A stretch of 64,000 nt of DNA from Odobenus rosmarus divergens (GCF_000321225.1 NW_004450401.1:3932555-3996554); one strand, 5' to 3'. Positions 44,700-55,860 are shown, counted from the first letter of the stretch. Program-made: numbers and translations. Notes: generated by a model not told the origin, from the letters alone.

Positions 44700-46650
44700 T
44701 TCGTAAGGTGAAGAGGCAGGATGGCAGACTGAACACCCGTATGTAACTGCACTCCCTGCAGCAAATGATTTTTAAAAAGACATCAACTCAATAGGAAGGA
44801 AGAGATGGTGGCAATATGATGTTGGAAGCTGGAAACAGGGAGAAGGAACACCTGACCAAGAGGTCCCGGATAGACAGAACAGTAGGCTGTTTGATCCCCA
44901 GAAGACACTCAAGTCTGTTCTCGCCCCAGACCTCAAAGCCTCAGGATCATGCAGCCGCAGGAACACCTGAAAATGGGGATGAGATGTCACGTGAGAGACA
45001 CAATTTTTTAATTGTTTAAAACAAGGAGTACAGAGCAAAGGCTTTTGTAATCCGTGGGAATCCGGCTCCCCAACTCACTTCAAGCTGTTGGGTACCTGCC
45101 CCTCACCTCTCCAGCAAAAGTCCAGAACTCATTCTCTCAGGAGAAGGCAAGGCACAGCTAAGAGCTTAGATGCTGGACTGAAAACGAGATACAGCAGCTC
45201 TGACCACCACCAAACTCCCTTCCCCGGCTCCGTCCAGAAGCCACCAGGCCAGACCTCTTCCCCAGGAGGAGACTGAAAGAGTTTCCCAGCGGAGTCTGAC
45301 CAGCTGCCCATGAAAGACCTCAAGGCACTGACACCGGAGGATTAACCCACCAGTAGTCCATCGAGATCTCAGAGTTTCTAAGCAGCATTTTGGTACTTAA
45401 TCGTGGTCTGGTGAACCACAAATCACCAGATATCTGAGAGACACCTCTGTGGTGGAATAGAACAAAGCTGACAAACTGAAGATAGAACAAACAGAAACAA
45501 GCTTCTGCAAGGTGCAGAAGGCCTTTCAAGATTTTTATTAGGGATGCCTGGCTGGCTCAGTGGGTTAAGTGTCTGCCTTCGGCTCAGGTCATGATCCCAG
45601 GGTCCTGGGATCGAGTCCCACATCGGGCTCTCTGCTCAGTGGGGAGTCAGCCTCTCCCTCTGCCTACCACTCCCCTTCTTTGTGCTCTTCTCTCTCTCTC
45701 TGTCTTTCTGACAAATAAATAAATAAAATCTTTAAAAAAATAAAATAATCAAAGATTATTATTAATCTCAGGGAGATAAGAGGAGATACTACATCCATGA
45801 AGCTCTAATCAAAGGAACATTCAGAGAATAGAGAATTATGAGATTTATTGGAAATTCAAAGCAGAAAGAAATAATTTTTAAAAAGGAATAGGTGGATTAG
45901 AAGGCCAATGTGAGGAAATCTTCCAGAAGATAGAATGAAAGGACAAAGAATTGAAAAACAGGTGAGGAAAGGTAAGAACATTGAAAAATCAATTCAAGAA
46001 ATTCAACAGCTGAGTAACAGGAGTTGAAGAAAGAGAAAACAGAAAGAAATTGTAAATGAAATTCTTCAAGAAAATTTCTCAGGAATGAAGAACACAATTT
46101 TTTAATTGAAAGGACCCAAATTTTGCACCACAATGGATGAAAACAGACCCACACCAAAGCGCATTGCTGCAAAATTTCAGGAGCCTAGGGACAAGAAGAG
46201 AAGTCTACACGTCTCCAGAAAGACTAGAAGACATAACATAATGCTCTCAAAATTCCGAAAGAATTATTTCCAAACCAGATTCTATACCCAGGCAAAGTGA
46301 GAGGAGAGGAAAAAGCATCTGTAGAGACTCAAGATCTCAACCAATGAAAATCTCTCCACCCTTTCTCAGGAAGCCCCCGGAGCCACAACACAGGGGGGCG
46401 GGGGAGCAGACCATGAGAAAGGAAGACTGGAGGCCCTGGGACCAGGAAAGCCAGCCCCGGAGAGAGGGCAGAAGGAATCCCAAGGGTGATGGTCACTAGG
46501 GATCCCAGGATGTCTACTGAGTCCCAAGCAGAGACTGGAGAAAGCTTGAACATTTGTGGCCAAGCACAGTCGGGGCTCCGCAGCTATAATCACCCTTCCT
46601 CGGGGATGGACAGGCAGGCCCAGTGAAAGTCAGAGGAGCTACTCCTTCCA
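44700..46650 (+). repeat. Old L1M noncoding region, sense, split by a SINE
   Basis: The left part opens with aggatggcagactgaacacc. After the SINE at 45541-45748 the text continues with gagtaacaggagttgaagaa, agaaagagaaaacagaaaga, aatttctcaggaatgaagaa, cagattctatacccaggcaa, ccctttctcaggaagccccc and aatcccaagggtgatggtca. I recognise this order from noncoding parts of old L1 elements. Boundaries are approximate. Confidence 0.55.
45541..45748 (+). mobile_element. SINEC, sense
   Basis: The head gggatgcctggctggctcag, gtctgccttcggctcaggtc, the CT-rich middle and the aaataaataaataaaatctt tail are intact. Flanks caagatttttatta (45527-45540) and caaagattattatta (about 45750-45764) form the target-site duplication with one indel. 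It is the only SINEC between 22.7 and 54.7 kb. Confidence 0.93.
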
Positions 46651-46924
46651 CAAGGTGACACCGAGTGAAGCGTGACGAAGTATGTTCCTAACGTGAATGG
46701 CCACGCTGAAGTGGGGCCTCTTGTCAAGAGCCTTCTTACAGCCCACCGCATCGCACAGAAGCACACAAAGGACGAATTCTCTTTTATCTGCATATACAGG
46801 CGTGTGTGAGCAGGCAGTGCCCAGAGCGCCGAGCAAAAGGGGCTTTCCCTCCTTGTGCGGAGCATACACTTAAAACATACAAGTTCGGACTGTACCAAGT
46901 GCTTTGGAAAAAATAAAACAGGTT
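46651..46924. other. Unassigned sequence
   Basis: No named feature. Confidence 0.4.
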
Positions 46925-47265
46925 ATGGAGTTGAGAGTGGCTACGAGGGACAGGTCGGGGCAGGCCTCTCTAAGGAAGTGACATTTGAGCTGAGACCTGC
47001 ATGATGCGGTGAGCTGACTGTGCAAGCGTCTTGCAGGGGGAGGGGGGGGAGGAGGGCAGCAAGAGCAAAGTCCCTGAGGTGGGAAGGAGTTTGACATGTT
47101 GAAGACACCAACAGAGAGGGAAGAGGAGAGCAGCAGGGGATGGGTTAGGAAGGGGCCGGTGGGGCCAGAGTCGGTAGGGCTGTGGCAGCTGGGACGAAGG
47201 GGCCGCAGGGGACTGGAGGCTCAGGGAGTTTCAAGCAGAGAAATGCCTTGACATTATTTACTTGG
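46925..47265 (-). repeat. L2 fragment, antisense
   Basis: The text aggcctctctaaggaagtga, catttgagctgagacctgca, agcaagagcaaagtccctga, ggtgggaaggagtttgacat and agcagagaaatgccttgaca is a clear antisense L2 block, including the diagnostic gtgacatttgagctgagacc. Confidence 0.8.
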
Positions 47266-47284
47266 TGTCACTATTAATATCCTG

Positions 47285-47790
47285 GGATGGAGATGACTAA
47301 CTCCCTTCCAACATCCATTCCTCTTTCTGTCTCACCACAGAATACTGGGAAAAGGGCTCAGCAAAAAAAAAGGCAAAAAACAGCCCCTACATTTCCCAGC
47401 AGCCTCCCTTTCAGCTAGGTATGGCCAATGCGCAAAATTCTGGCCTCCTCCATTTTCCTCTTTCTAGCCTGACACGATGGCCAGAAGTCCAGCAGCCATT
47501 TTGGACCAAGAGGCGACCTAGGATAGGGGCCATATGCTAGGAAAGGCCATAGACAAGTAGAAAGAACCTGGGTCCCGGATGACAACAGATGGTCTTAGCA
47601 GCCTTATGCTGCCAACCTCCAGACTTGTTGTATGGGAGGAAATGAACCTTGTGAGGGTAGGCTGCCATCTTCCAGGCCCTCTTGATTCCCGAGAATCCCC
47701 TCCTGGTAGGACCAGGATCTTGCATGGAACTCTTGGAATCATTGATAGGTTCGAGGTGTTAGCCTCTTATCTGCCCATTTCCTCCATTCA
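47285..47790 (+). repeat. Ancient LTR-like repeat
   Basis: The text catttcccagcagcctccct, ttcagctaggtatggccaat, cagcagccattttggaccaa and gaaagaacctgggtcccgga resembles a family also seen at 63240 (tctagcctcccttgtggcta, catgactacattctgatcac). MLT-type is my best guess. Confidence 0.4.
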
Positions 47791-48084
47791 CGCTCAGGCA
47801 GCAGGCATCTCAAAGATTCCCTCTACCTTCCAAATCTCAGAGTGTCAGAAGAGAAGGGGCCTTTGGGACGGGAAGGGTCCCCCAGGAAAGGGCACCGACA
47901 TTCTTGCTAAAGGAGGGGACTATGGGGTTTTCTTTTTCTTGGCTCCGTGGGCAGAGAGTAGTAATGAGTGAAATGACAAGTGGGTTTCTATGTTTAAACT
48001 TTTGTATCCTGATCCCTTACGCGGCAACCAGAACCTCCCAGGCTATGTTTTTTTTTTATACACGCAGAATTCAGCCTTCCGAGT
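47791..48084. other. Unassigned sequence
   Basis: No recognised feature. Confidence 0.4.
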
Positions 48085-48190
48085 TGGAGTTTGAGAGCTC
48101 AGAGCTTCACCAGAATCACCTGGGTATCGGATCATTAAATATACAGATTCCCGGGCCCACTCCCCTGAGTCAGGCATCCAGTGAGGCCCC
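48085..48190 (+). repeat. MER5A-type hAT fragment
   Basis: The text cttcaccagaatcacctggg, tatcggatcattaaatatac and agattcccgggcccactccc matches the first half of MER5A, except for the lost terminal inverted repeat. Confidence 0.7.
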
Positions 48191-48434
48191 TGCTTTCCTC
48201 CCACAGGAATCCTTGCCTCCAGGACTGGTTCCGGCTCCAGATCCGGACATTCTTCGCCTCAGTCCCCTCCCACATGCAATCCATCAGCGGCTGCTGCTGG
48301 CTCCACCCCCGGACCTGTCCCAGACCCCGCCCCCCCTTGCCTCCATCCATGGCCACTCCCCTGGCCCGAGCCCTTTTCCTGCTCACTACAGCCTCCTGAG
48401 CTTTTTTAGTAATGTCAACCAGAAGCTGGAATTC

Positions 48435-48905
48435 CGCGTTTGAAGCTCTCCAAAGACTTCCCGCTACACTTAGAGCGAAGTGCAAACTCCTTTCATGGCT
48501 GAGTCCTCACACTCTTGCTGCCTCTGCTTCAATTATTTCCCTCCTTTCCATTCCCCACCCGCACCGCAAAAATTCTATACTGTTTCCGACCTCAGGGTCT
48601 TTGCTGGGCTGGTCTTCTTTCTCCCCAAATTCTCATCATCCCTCAGGTCACAGCTTAAGCGCCACCCCCGTCTCCTGCCCCCACCCCCGCATTCTCCAGC
48701 ACATCTCTCTCTTTATATTCCACACTGCAGTTATCTGAAGCTGTCTTGTTCATGTATTTGCTTACCTGTCTGTTGTCTTCTTCTTTCCCCACTGGCGTGT
48801 ATGTAGAACATGAGCAGAGACCTCAGTGGACGTGTCCACCAGACCCCCAGGGCCCAAGTGACACCTGGCACATAATAGGTGTTCCATAAGTATTTGTAAA
48901 ATGGG
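48435..48905 (+). repeat. L2 3' part, sense
   Basis: The landmarks aagacttcccgctacactta, agcgaagtgcaaactccttt, cttaagcgccacccccgtct, ttgcttacctgtctgttgtc, cacctggcacataataggtg and ttccataagtatttgtaaaa run in sense order over about 470 bp, the longest sense L2 piece here. Confidence 0.8.
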
Positions 48906-48929
48906 TGAACAAACGTGTGCAGCACTTGC

Positions 48930-49035
48930 CCACCCACCGTCTCATTTAATCCCTGCAGCAGAGGAAGACAGCGGGGCACAGAGGTGCATGTCCCACAGGC
49001 TAGGTGGCCGGGCCATGACCCATGTGCACTCTCCT
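48930..49035 (-). repeat. MIR fragment, antisense
   Basis: The text gtctcatttaatccctgcag, cagaggaagacagcggggca and aggtggccgggccatgaccc is the antisense MIR with the core partly lost. Confidence 0.5.
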
Positions 49036-50290
49036 CGCCCCGGCTTGGAGGTTCACCTGTCTACCACAAGCTCATTGTTGTGGGGTGGGAAGAACCTGTA
49101 CTTTGCAGCTTCTCTCCCTTCTTTAGCTCCCAGCACTGGGCTGGTGCCTGCATCCCGCCTTCCTTCCAAAAGAGGCCATGCCCGATGTTCCCAGTTCCTC
49201 CCCGTGTGGCCAGAACCAAATGCCCAGGCAGGAGACGAGTGCTCTGAGCTGCTGCCTGGTGGGGGGATCTGCCTGCTTTCTCTATTCCTGCTCTCTTTCC
49301 CAAGCTCCTCCTGGTGCTAAATCATTCCTCCAAATTAGCAACAATGCTCATTACCAACCCAACCATCTCCCATTAGGCAGTAAATGTGTGCCTGCTGTGG
49401 AAGCTCCCCCAGACCCCAGGCCACCCCCCCATCACTCCTGGATGGGGGTGGGGAGTGGGGGCTCACAAGGGGGCGGGGGCAGGTGGTCACCCCAACTGGT
49501 GGGAGGGCATGTCACAGTGGCTGTAGGTCCCCGTTCTGTGCCCTCACCCCTCAGTCCAATGCTCCGCCACCCCCTGCTTGGAAGGGCATACATAGATGCC
49601 CTAGCTTTCCAGGACAGTTTGTGGGCCTCTGTCACAGATCTGTGTGGGGGACTTGCTGCTGGGTTTTAAAGAAGACATTAGGGCAGGGGCATTTGTAAAG
49701 CAGCGAGAGACCAGAAACCATTTGCTTATGGAAATGCTCTTAAAGTTCAATCACTGCACATTCTACAATTTGATGAGAGCTTTTAAAACAGCCCGTGGGT
49801 GCTCTCAGCCTCCTGTCCATGCCCAGGCCTCCAGGGCTCCCTGAAGCTGGACAGGGCCTGGAAACCACCTTGAATCCCAACCGATGTGCTGAGAGTCTCC
49901 AGCTTACTGTGGGTTTTACAGGCTGCTCACAAGACTGTCTTCAGGGAACAGGACACTGATTAGAACTCAGGAGTGAAATGGCTCATCCTACACAATGTGT
50001 ATAATAAATATTAGACAACAACAACAATAATAATAATTCTGCTTGCATCTTCCATGTTGTCTAAGGAAGTGTCAGAAGCACAATTACAAACTGGTGAAAA
50101 AGCAACATTTGGCTGCTTGAAAATAGCCTCTTTTGGCTCATTAGCGGGGCGTGTGCCTGAGGGCAGGGAATGTTCATCCAGCTCTGGAATTTTTATCACC
50201 ACAATGGCTCCACACATCATGCTGAATTCGGCAGATTTCCTGAGACCTTTCTGCTAAGCACAAGGGAAGCCCTGGAGCTCACAGTGGGGT
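49036..50290. other. Unassigned sequence
   Basis: No gene supported. The non-repetitive AT-rich stretches at about 49660-49800 and 50030-50250 look like ordinary unique DNA. A short AAC/AAT tract lies at about 50016-50036. Confidence 0.4.
49444..49479 (+). other. G-quadruplex-type motif
   Basis: Five runs of four or five G with loops of one to seven bases lie within 36 bp (GGGGGTGGGGAGTGGGGG, then two more GGGGG runs). This is a strong intramolecular G-quadruplex pattern. Confidence 0.6.
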
Positions 50291-50294
50291 AAGC

Positions 50295-50550
50295 TCGTCA
50301 TTCACTTATCCAACACATATTAATTGAGCTTCTACTATGTGCCAGGCACTGTTCACAATGCTGCGGTACTCAGGAGATGGAAAACAACATGTCTCTGCCT
50401 TTGTGGAGCTTTGTCTGTTGTGGTGGAGATGGAGAGGCAAACAAAACCCCAAAGACGATTACAGATAAGTGTAATGGAAAACCAAGAAAGCTAAGCAGGG
50501 AGGGTTGTCATGGAGAAAGACAGGGTGGGGACAGCAGGTGACTTTAAATC
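50295..50550 (-). repeat. L2 fragment, antisense
   Basis: The text cattcacttatccaacacat, attaattgagcttctactat, gtgccaggcactgttcacaa and gataagtgtaatggaaaacc is the antisense L2 3' end. Confidence 0.8.
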
Positions 50551-50569
50551 GTGGGATCAAAACAAGCCT

Positions 50570-50705
50570 CACTAAATCAGAGGCTATCTGGACCATTAGC
50601 TTCAGCATCCCTGAGAAATTAGGAATGCGAATTCCCGGGCCCCTGTGATCTGGGTTCAACAAGCCCCCCCGTGATTCTGATGCACGCTTGAGAGGTGTGG
50701 GAGCT
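50570..50705 (-). repeat. MER5A-type hAT fragment, antisense
   Basis: The text agcttcagcatccctgagaa, attaggaatgcgaattcccg, ggcccctgtgatctgggttc and tgattctgatgcacgcttga matches MER5A in reverse. Confidence 0.75.
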
Positions 50706-51654
50706 AACAGCTGAGTGCCCGAAACAGTGAGCCTAGGGTACCACGAAGAGAGCAGAGCAATGAGGCCAGCGAGCTAGAGCTCAGGGTGCAGGAGGCGACA
50801 TCGGGCAGCCAGCAAGGGCTTCTCGGGCCTTCGTGAGACATTTGGATTCTGTTCCAGATGCGCGCTGTCCTCTCACTTCCCCCTGGCTTCACCTGGTTTG
50901 CTATAAATGCTCTGGATTTCACCTTCCACCTCTTTTCTGAGGAAGAGGCAGGGGCTAACTCATGCCCAACCTCTCGGGAGTTTTCAGGTTTGATCCTGTG
51001 CCCAGAGGAGTTGGCTGGTCATTTGTTCCCTCCACTCTAGGATGGTAGAGAGGGATGGAGGAGAGACCCCACTATTTCTAAAAACAGGGAAATGAGGGTG
51101 GGGGCAGTGCAAGTGGTGATGTGAAGGGAAGGCTGGGAGGGCCAAGTAAAACAAGCCACGATGGCGGGAGTGGGGACATGGGTAGGGGCCTCACAGGGAC
51201 TAAGGAGAGACTCAGAAGCCCTCACTTTCTCCCAGAGCCACAGATCAGCAAACACAGCGGCCCCCAACCTGCCACCCTGCTCCATCCTGCTACGGGACCA
51301 CAGGAAGAACAGAGCAGTGTGGGGCCACTACCAAGCCCATCACAAACTGCATGTGGGCCACACTGGCGATGTGCAACCAGGGGGACAGGCTGATGAGCTC
51401 CTGGGGACCCACTGGAGCATTTCTCCTACAAGTCAGTCTACAATTCTTCCCATGGACACTGCCTCAGCATGCAGGTTAGAGCTGCTTGCAGAAAAGCTTC
51501 CTGCCTGGCTCGTACTCCAGACACTCAGTTTGAAAGCTGGTGGGCAGCAGACAAGCCAGAATGCCAGATGGAAGTCCCAGTCCAAAATGCAGGACATGCA
51601 TGAGAAAGACTTGATGAATTCAGAAATCAGAATGGCACGTGGTGAACTCTGTGA
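50706..51654. other. Unassigned sequence
   Basis: No gene or named repeat. It contains the left part of a 218-codon frame (51161-51817) that runs into an L2 fragment and is therefore not credible as a gene. Confidence 0.4.
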
Positions 51655-51985
51655 GGCCATTCATTCACTCTTCCTGTTGTCAAAATATTTCCTGAGCATC
51701 TACTATGTGCTGGGGACTGTTCTAGGTTCTAAGGATCCCACATCCTTGAACAAGATGGACAAGGTTCCTACTCCCCTGGAACTTACCATTCTAAGGGCAG
51801 GAGATAATAATACATGAGCTTACAGATAGGAACATTTCAGATTGTGAGTAGTGCTATAACACCCGGGGATGTTTATGGTGAGAGCTACTTAAGAAAGGCC
51901 TCCCAGGGAAGTTGGGAGAGGAGCTGAGACTTGCAGAAAGTGTGTTCCAGGCTGAGGGAACTGCAAGAGCAAAGATCCTGTCACA
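51655..51985 (-). repeat. L2 fragment, antisense
   Basis: The text gagcatctactatgtgctgg, ggactgttctaggttctaag, gctacttaagaaaggcctcc, gtgtgttccaggctgaggga and actgcaagagcaaagatcct runs in antisense L2 order. Confidence 0.8.
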
Positions 51986-52164
51986 GGAGATGGCACACAC
52001 TGTCCCTTTCCCCCAGAACAAGCCCAGGTGCTCACCTAAGTGGGGTTTCCCCATACTCCAAGGGCTGGTGAGAAAGGAGATCATATCAGAAACAATCAGC
52101 CTGGTATTTGCAGGTCCCTGGAGCTCGCATGGGGGTGGGTCAGGGGTTTAAGGTGGTGGTGGGA

Positions 52165-52300
52165 GATAAAGCCAGGGGCTTTCAAGTCAGCCAGACGTGG
52201 GTGATGGTCCCAGCTCCCTCCCTCAGCAGCTGCGTGACCTGGGAAAATTGCTTCATATCTCTGGGCTTCCATTTCCTCACCCATATCTTGTTTAGATGTA
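52165..52300 (+). repeat. MIR fragment, sense
   Basis: The text ggctttcaagtcagccagac, agctgcgtgacctgggaaaa, ttgcttcatatctctgggct and tccatttcctcacccatatc is the MIR head and core. Confidence 0.8.
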
Positions 52301-52679
52301 ATTCCTGAAAATGAGATTTGTGAATCGCTCTGGTAGGACGCTGCTCCATCCTCAGTAGCTGTGATTTTGGCATCAAATTTCAAGCCGCATTCTGTGTTTG
52401 TCCTGCAGGGCTTACTAAGCACCTACTAACCACAGAAGGGACGATGACGTGATTCCCATCCCCCACCCCCAAGTTGTCCACGCGGAGCGGGTGGTGTTCC
52501 CTGAGAACAACGCAGAGCAATGCAGGCACTGGAGGGGCACTGTATGCCGGTCTTGTCTGATGGGCTTCTAGGCCTTCCTTCCTGGAAAAAGCATCTGGAG
52601 TTTCCACCAGTCCCTGAGGGTCAGGTGGGATTCCTCCCTCCTCCCAGGTGCACTGGGCCCACGCTTCAACTCGTGCAAG
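52301..52679. other. Unassigned sequence
   Basis: No recognised feature. Confidence 0.4.
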
Positions 52680-53035
52680 CCCCGCCCCACTTCAGTGATT
52701 GGTCAGGGATGGGCCAATGAAAATCGTCCTGGGACTTGCGCTGACCATGGGACAAACCAGCTGGATGAGGGCCTCGACTGGGCCCCTCGGCTGGGGCCAC
52801 CCTTCCGCTCCTTGGGGGAAAGCTTCCTCAGAATAAAGTCCCAGGGAGAAGAGCAGAGCTGAGAGGTGGAGAGAAACCAAATAGCGATGACAGAGTCCCT
52901 GGAACCACCCAGGCCTCATGCCAGCAGCATTATCTCTGGACTTACAATTATGTGAGACAATTCCTTTTGGTTCGTGCCAATTTTAAGTGGGTTTCTTTCC
53001 CTTGCAACCAAAGAGGCCTGACTGATACAGAGGGT
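52680..53035 (+). repeat. Ancient interspersed repeat, unclassified
   Basis: It starts ttcagtgattggtcagggat, gggccaatgaaaatcgtcct, has an internal ctgagaggtggagagaaacc, and ends gtgggtttctttcccttgca, accaaagaggcctgactgat, aca. The end matches the pattern at 20085-20235 and 61065-61095. Confidence 0.45.
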
Positions 53036-53439
53036 TGTATATGGAGGGATAGAGCTGGAGCTTCCACGAATGGTTGTGGATCATTGGTCTAGGGCTGCCC
53101 ATTCATCAGGAATAAATCTCAATGGCTATGGGGGTTGGGGTGGAATTTGTTCGGCTGGACCTGGGGGTGGGGGCTTTGCTATCAGGGACCACAAATATCA
53201 AAGCCAGGTAGAGGAGGGTGATGGTAATGGTGGTGACACTGGGTGAGGAAAAAACCCCTGTGTTCCTGGAAAGACAGTTCTGGGCCTACCAGGGTACAAG
53301 GAAGACCAGCTCCAGCAAGCTGTATTTGTCAGACAAACACACTTTACTCAGTAATTGTGAGGCTTCCCAGGCAGGGGAAACCTGGAAGGTAAGGAGCCCA
53401 ACTTGCTTGCCCCCAAAGTAATAAAAAAAAATCTTTTTA
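53036..53439. other. Unassigned sequence
   Basis: No recognised feature apart from an A-rich stretch near 53425. Confidence 0.4.
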
Positions 53440-53945
53440 AAACTTGTATTAGACCATGTCTCTACCCTGCTTAAACAACCCCCAAATTGTTGCCCATTGC
53501 AATTAAAATAGAATGCTGACCCCTGACCCCAGTCACAGAGCCCTCCTTAATGGAGCCTCCAGGCCACCTTGCCCACCAACACTCCAGACCCCCCAGGCTC
53601 TGCCTATTCTTCAGACGCTCAGGCTCACTCCTGCCTCAGGACCTTTTCACTCGCTGGCCTCTCCCTCCTAGACTCACTCCCCACAGGTTATTGTGTAGCT
53701 GCATTCAGGGCTCAGTGTAGATGGAATCAGACATCTCTAGAGAGGCCTCCCCAACCCCCTCCTCAGTCTCCCTCTGCTGCTATTCCCTTCATAGTGTTTA
53801 GCACTGGTTGAAATTGTCTGTTCCTTTTCCCTTTCCTTCAACAGAAGCCAGCTAGAATTCTAGTCCCTAAAGGCAGGTCCCCAGCTATCATTTGGTGCAT
53901 TGTTGGATCTCTTAGACCCTCAATAAATATACATTAAAATGAACA
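53440..53945 (+). repeat. L2 3' part, sense
   Basis: The landmarks ccaggccaccttgcccacca, gcctcaggaccttttcactc, tagagaggcctccccaaccc, ctaaaggcaggtccccagct and ccctcaataaatatacatta follow the L2 3' half to its end. Confidence 0.8.
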
Positions 53946-54489
53946 AACTACTGGTCAGCTGCATCTTCCAGAGCTAAGCCCTGAGACAAGGTGAATTAGA
54001 AAAGGTGCACAGGCCAAACTATGGCCTACTGTCCAAGGTGTTGAAGGCTCCCTCGTCCACCACTGCCATGGCTTCTCTAGGAGACGGGAAGAAGGCAGTC
54101 CATTCTGGAGAGAACGGCTGTTTGTGTCACCAGGAGGTTGCCATAGGAACGCCTTGCTGTGCAGCAAAGACCCCCACTTAAAGTTAGAGATGTGGAGATA
54201 TGAAGCGATTGTGGAAGTCGATGAAGTATTGACCAGTAGCTGTGGAGCCCTTGGGAAAGGACTTTCAGGTCACACCCCTCCCCCGCCCCTGCCCTCAGCA
54301 TCATCTCACAACCCTTTCCGTCCCTTCACTTCCAGCTTCACCCCTCCCCAGCCCACCCCCATCTGGGTGGCCAGAGCAGTAGTTCAGGGGGCCATGAAAG
54401 AGAAGCGAAGTGCTGAAGACAGGCCAAGGGTCATGCCAAGGTCACCTCAGGCATCTGTGCTGACGGGATAGGAATCATAGAAGTTGTAG
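53946..54489. other. Unassigned sequence
   Basis: No gene or named repeat recognised. Confidence 0.4.
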
Positions 54490-54734
54490 ATGAGGTATGA
54501 CAGCCCACGTGTATGGAGCACTTACTTTATGTACATCAGACTCAGAGCTTAGACTGAGTATTCAGACTCATGAATTAGTAGACGGAAGCCTACACAACCC
54601 AGAGGGAGTTCTTATTACGATCCCCATTTGACAGATGAAAAAAACTAAGGCTCAAAGAAGTTACATGAAATTTTTGAAAATTCCCACTTAGTAAAAGGTA
54701 GTTCCAGGATTTTAACCCAGGGAGTCTGAATCTA
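54490..54734 (-). repeat. MIR, nearly full length, antisense
   Basis: The text ggagcacttactttatgtac, gttcttattacgatccccat, ttgacagatgaaaaaaacta, aggctcaaagaagttacatg and aggattttaacccagggagt covers tail to head in antisense order. Confidence 0.8.
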
Positions 54735-54746
54735 GAATTCAAGTCC

Positions 54747-54872
54747 TTTTTTTTTTTTTAAGTTTTTTTTTTTTTTTTTTTTAAGTAATCTCTACACCCA
54801 AGGTGGGGATCAAACTCACAACCCTGAGATCAAGAGTCACATGCTCCACCGACTGAGCCAGTGAGGTGCCAC
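54747..54872 (-). mobile_element. Short, old SINEC variant, reverse orientation
   Basis: Two poly-T blocks are followed by agtaatctctacacccaagg, tggggatcaaactcacaacc, ctgagatcaagagtcacatg and a reverse head ending gagccagtgaggtgcc. The GA-rich middle is absent, as in the copy at 13950. The flanks gaattcaag (54735-54743) and gaattcaag (54875-54883) are the target-site duplication. It inserted at the end of a MIR. Confidence 0.9.
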
Positions 54873-54934
54873 CGGAATTCAAGCTGTTAACCATACCACC
54901 ATCTCAGCAATTCTAAACACAGCAGATGTAGCAA

Positions 54935-55065
54935 CTCCCATGTGTTGAATAGTTACTGTGGGCCACATATTCTGGGAAACTATGGATTGCAGGGGCAAAG
55001 TCACTCACCCAAGTGTTAGAGTCTGGATCTGCATAACTGTCCAGGGCCCAAGTTCATTCTCCAAC
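54935..55065 (-). repeat. MIR fragment, antisense (weak)
   Basis: The text gaatagttactgtgggccac, gcaggggcaaagtcactcac and agtgttagagtctggatctg keeps the antisense core order. Confidence 0.45.
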
Positions 55066-55294
55066 ATCAACAGAGGCCTGGACCTACAGGGCCAGAGAAG
55101 ACCCTCCACTCCAGGAGGGACTGCTGATACCTGCACCACCCTGCCCAATCCCAAGGTTTAAGGCGATGACCCCTTTCTCCAAACCCACCATGCCTCAGAA
55201 CCAGGGAGGGCACTGAGAATACCTGACAATCTGACCCCCAACAAAGTCCCTGGATGGGCCGCAGGGTAGCATGGGACCATAACCCAGAGGAGGA
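55066..55294. other. Unassigned sequence
   Basis: No recognised feature. Confidence 0.4.
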
Positions 55295-55405
55295 CGGCAC
55301 TCACCATTGCTCACGTGGGCAAGGCCGTTACCTTCTCTGAGCTCAGCTCTCCTCATCATAACTGGGGATAACCCTCCTCCCTCCACTCAAATTCATAGGT
55401 TTTGA
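55295..55405 (+). repeat. MIR fragment, sense (weak)
   Basis: The text gggcaaggccgttaccttct, ctgagctcagctctcctcat and cataactggggataaccctc matches the MIR core. Confidence 0.55.
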
Positions 55406-55596
55406 GACTAGTGTGACCGTTCCTCCTAACTTGTTACTCGGTGAACGTGGCTGCTATAGTGTAGGCGAGCCCACCATTAAGAAATCAGATAGAGTCAATA
55501 CTTACTCTAGCAAGCCTTCCTCAGTTCTTCACCCTCCAAATGGATTCTTTTAAAGGCATTTCAAATTATAAAACTTTCATCTAAATGTTGTTTTCT

Positions 55597-55813
55597 GGGG
55601 TGGCTGGGTGGCTCAGTCAGTGAAGCATCTGCCTTTGGCTCAGGTCATGATCCTGGGGTCCTGGGATTGAGCCCGACATCAGGTTCCCTGATCAGCAGGG
55701 AATCTGCTTCTCCCTCTGCCTCTGCCCACCCTATCCCCAGCTCATGCACTCTCTCTCTCTCTCTCTCTAATTCTCTCTATATATCTCAAATAGATAAAAT
55801 CTTTAAGAAAAAA
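55597..55813 (+). mobile_element. SINEC, sense
   Basis: The head ggggtggctgggtggctcag is followed by tctgcctttggctcaggtca, a CT-rich middle with (CT)n at about 55751-55769, and a short tail aaatctttaagaaaaaa. The left flank taaatgttgttttctggg (55582-55599) is matched on the right by taaatgctg (55814-55822) and then, after a short insertion, tgttttctggg. See the hairpin entry. Confidence 0.92.
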
Positions 55814-55821
55814 TAAATGCT

Positions 55822-55860
55822 GGCACATTCCCAGAAAACCCTGTTTTCTGGGAACGTGCC
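55822..55860. repeat. 18-bp inverted repeat with 3-base loop
   Basis: The left arm GGCACATTCCCAGAAAAC (55822-55839) and the right arm GTTTTCTGGGAACGTGCC (55843-55860) are reverse complements apart from one base, separated by CCT. The structure lies in the right flank of the SINEC at 55597. Confidence 0.9.

Noticed and set aside
48001..48410. Long overlapping frames near 48.0-48.4 kb (up to 179 codons)
   Set aside because: They cross a MER5A fragment and a Pro-rich low-complexity run; no domain is visible.
51161..51817. 218-codon open frame, plus strand
   Set aside because: Its last third runs through an antisense L2 fragment, so it is not a plausible gene.
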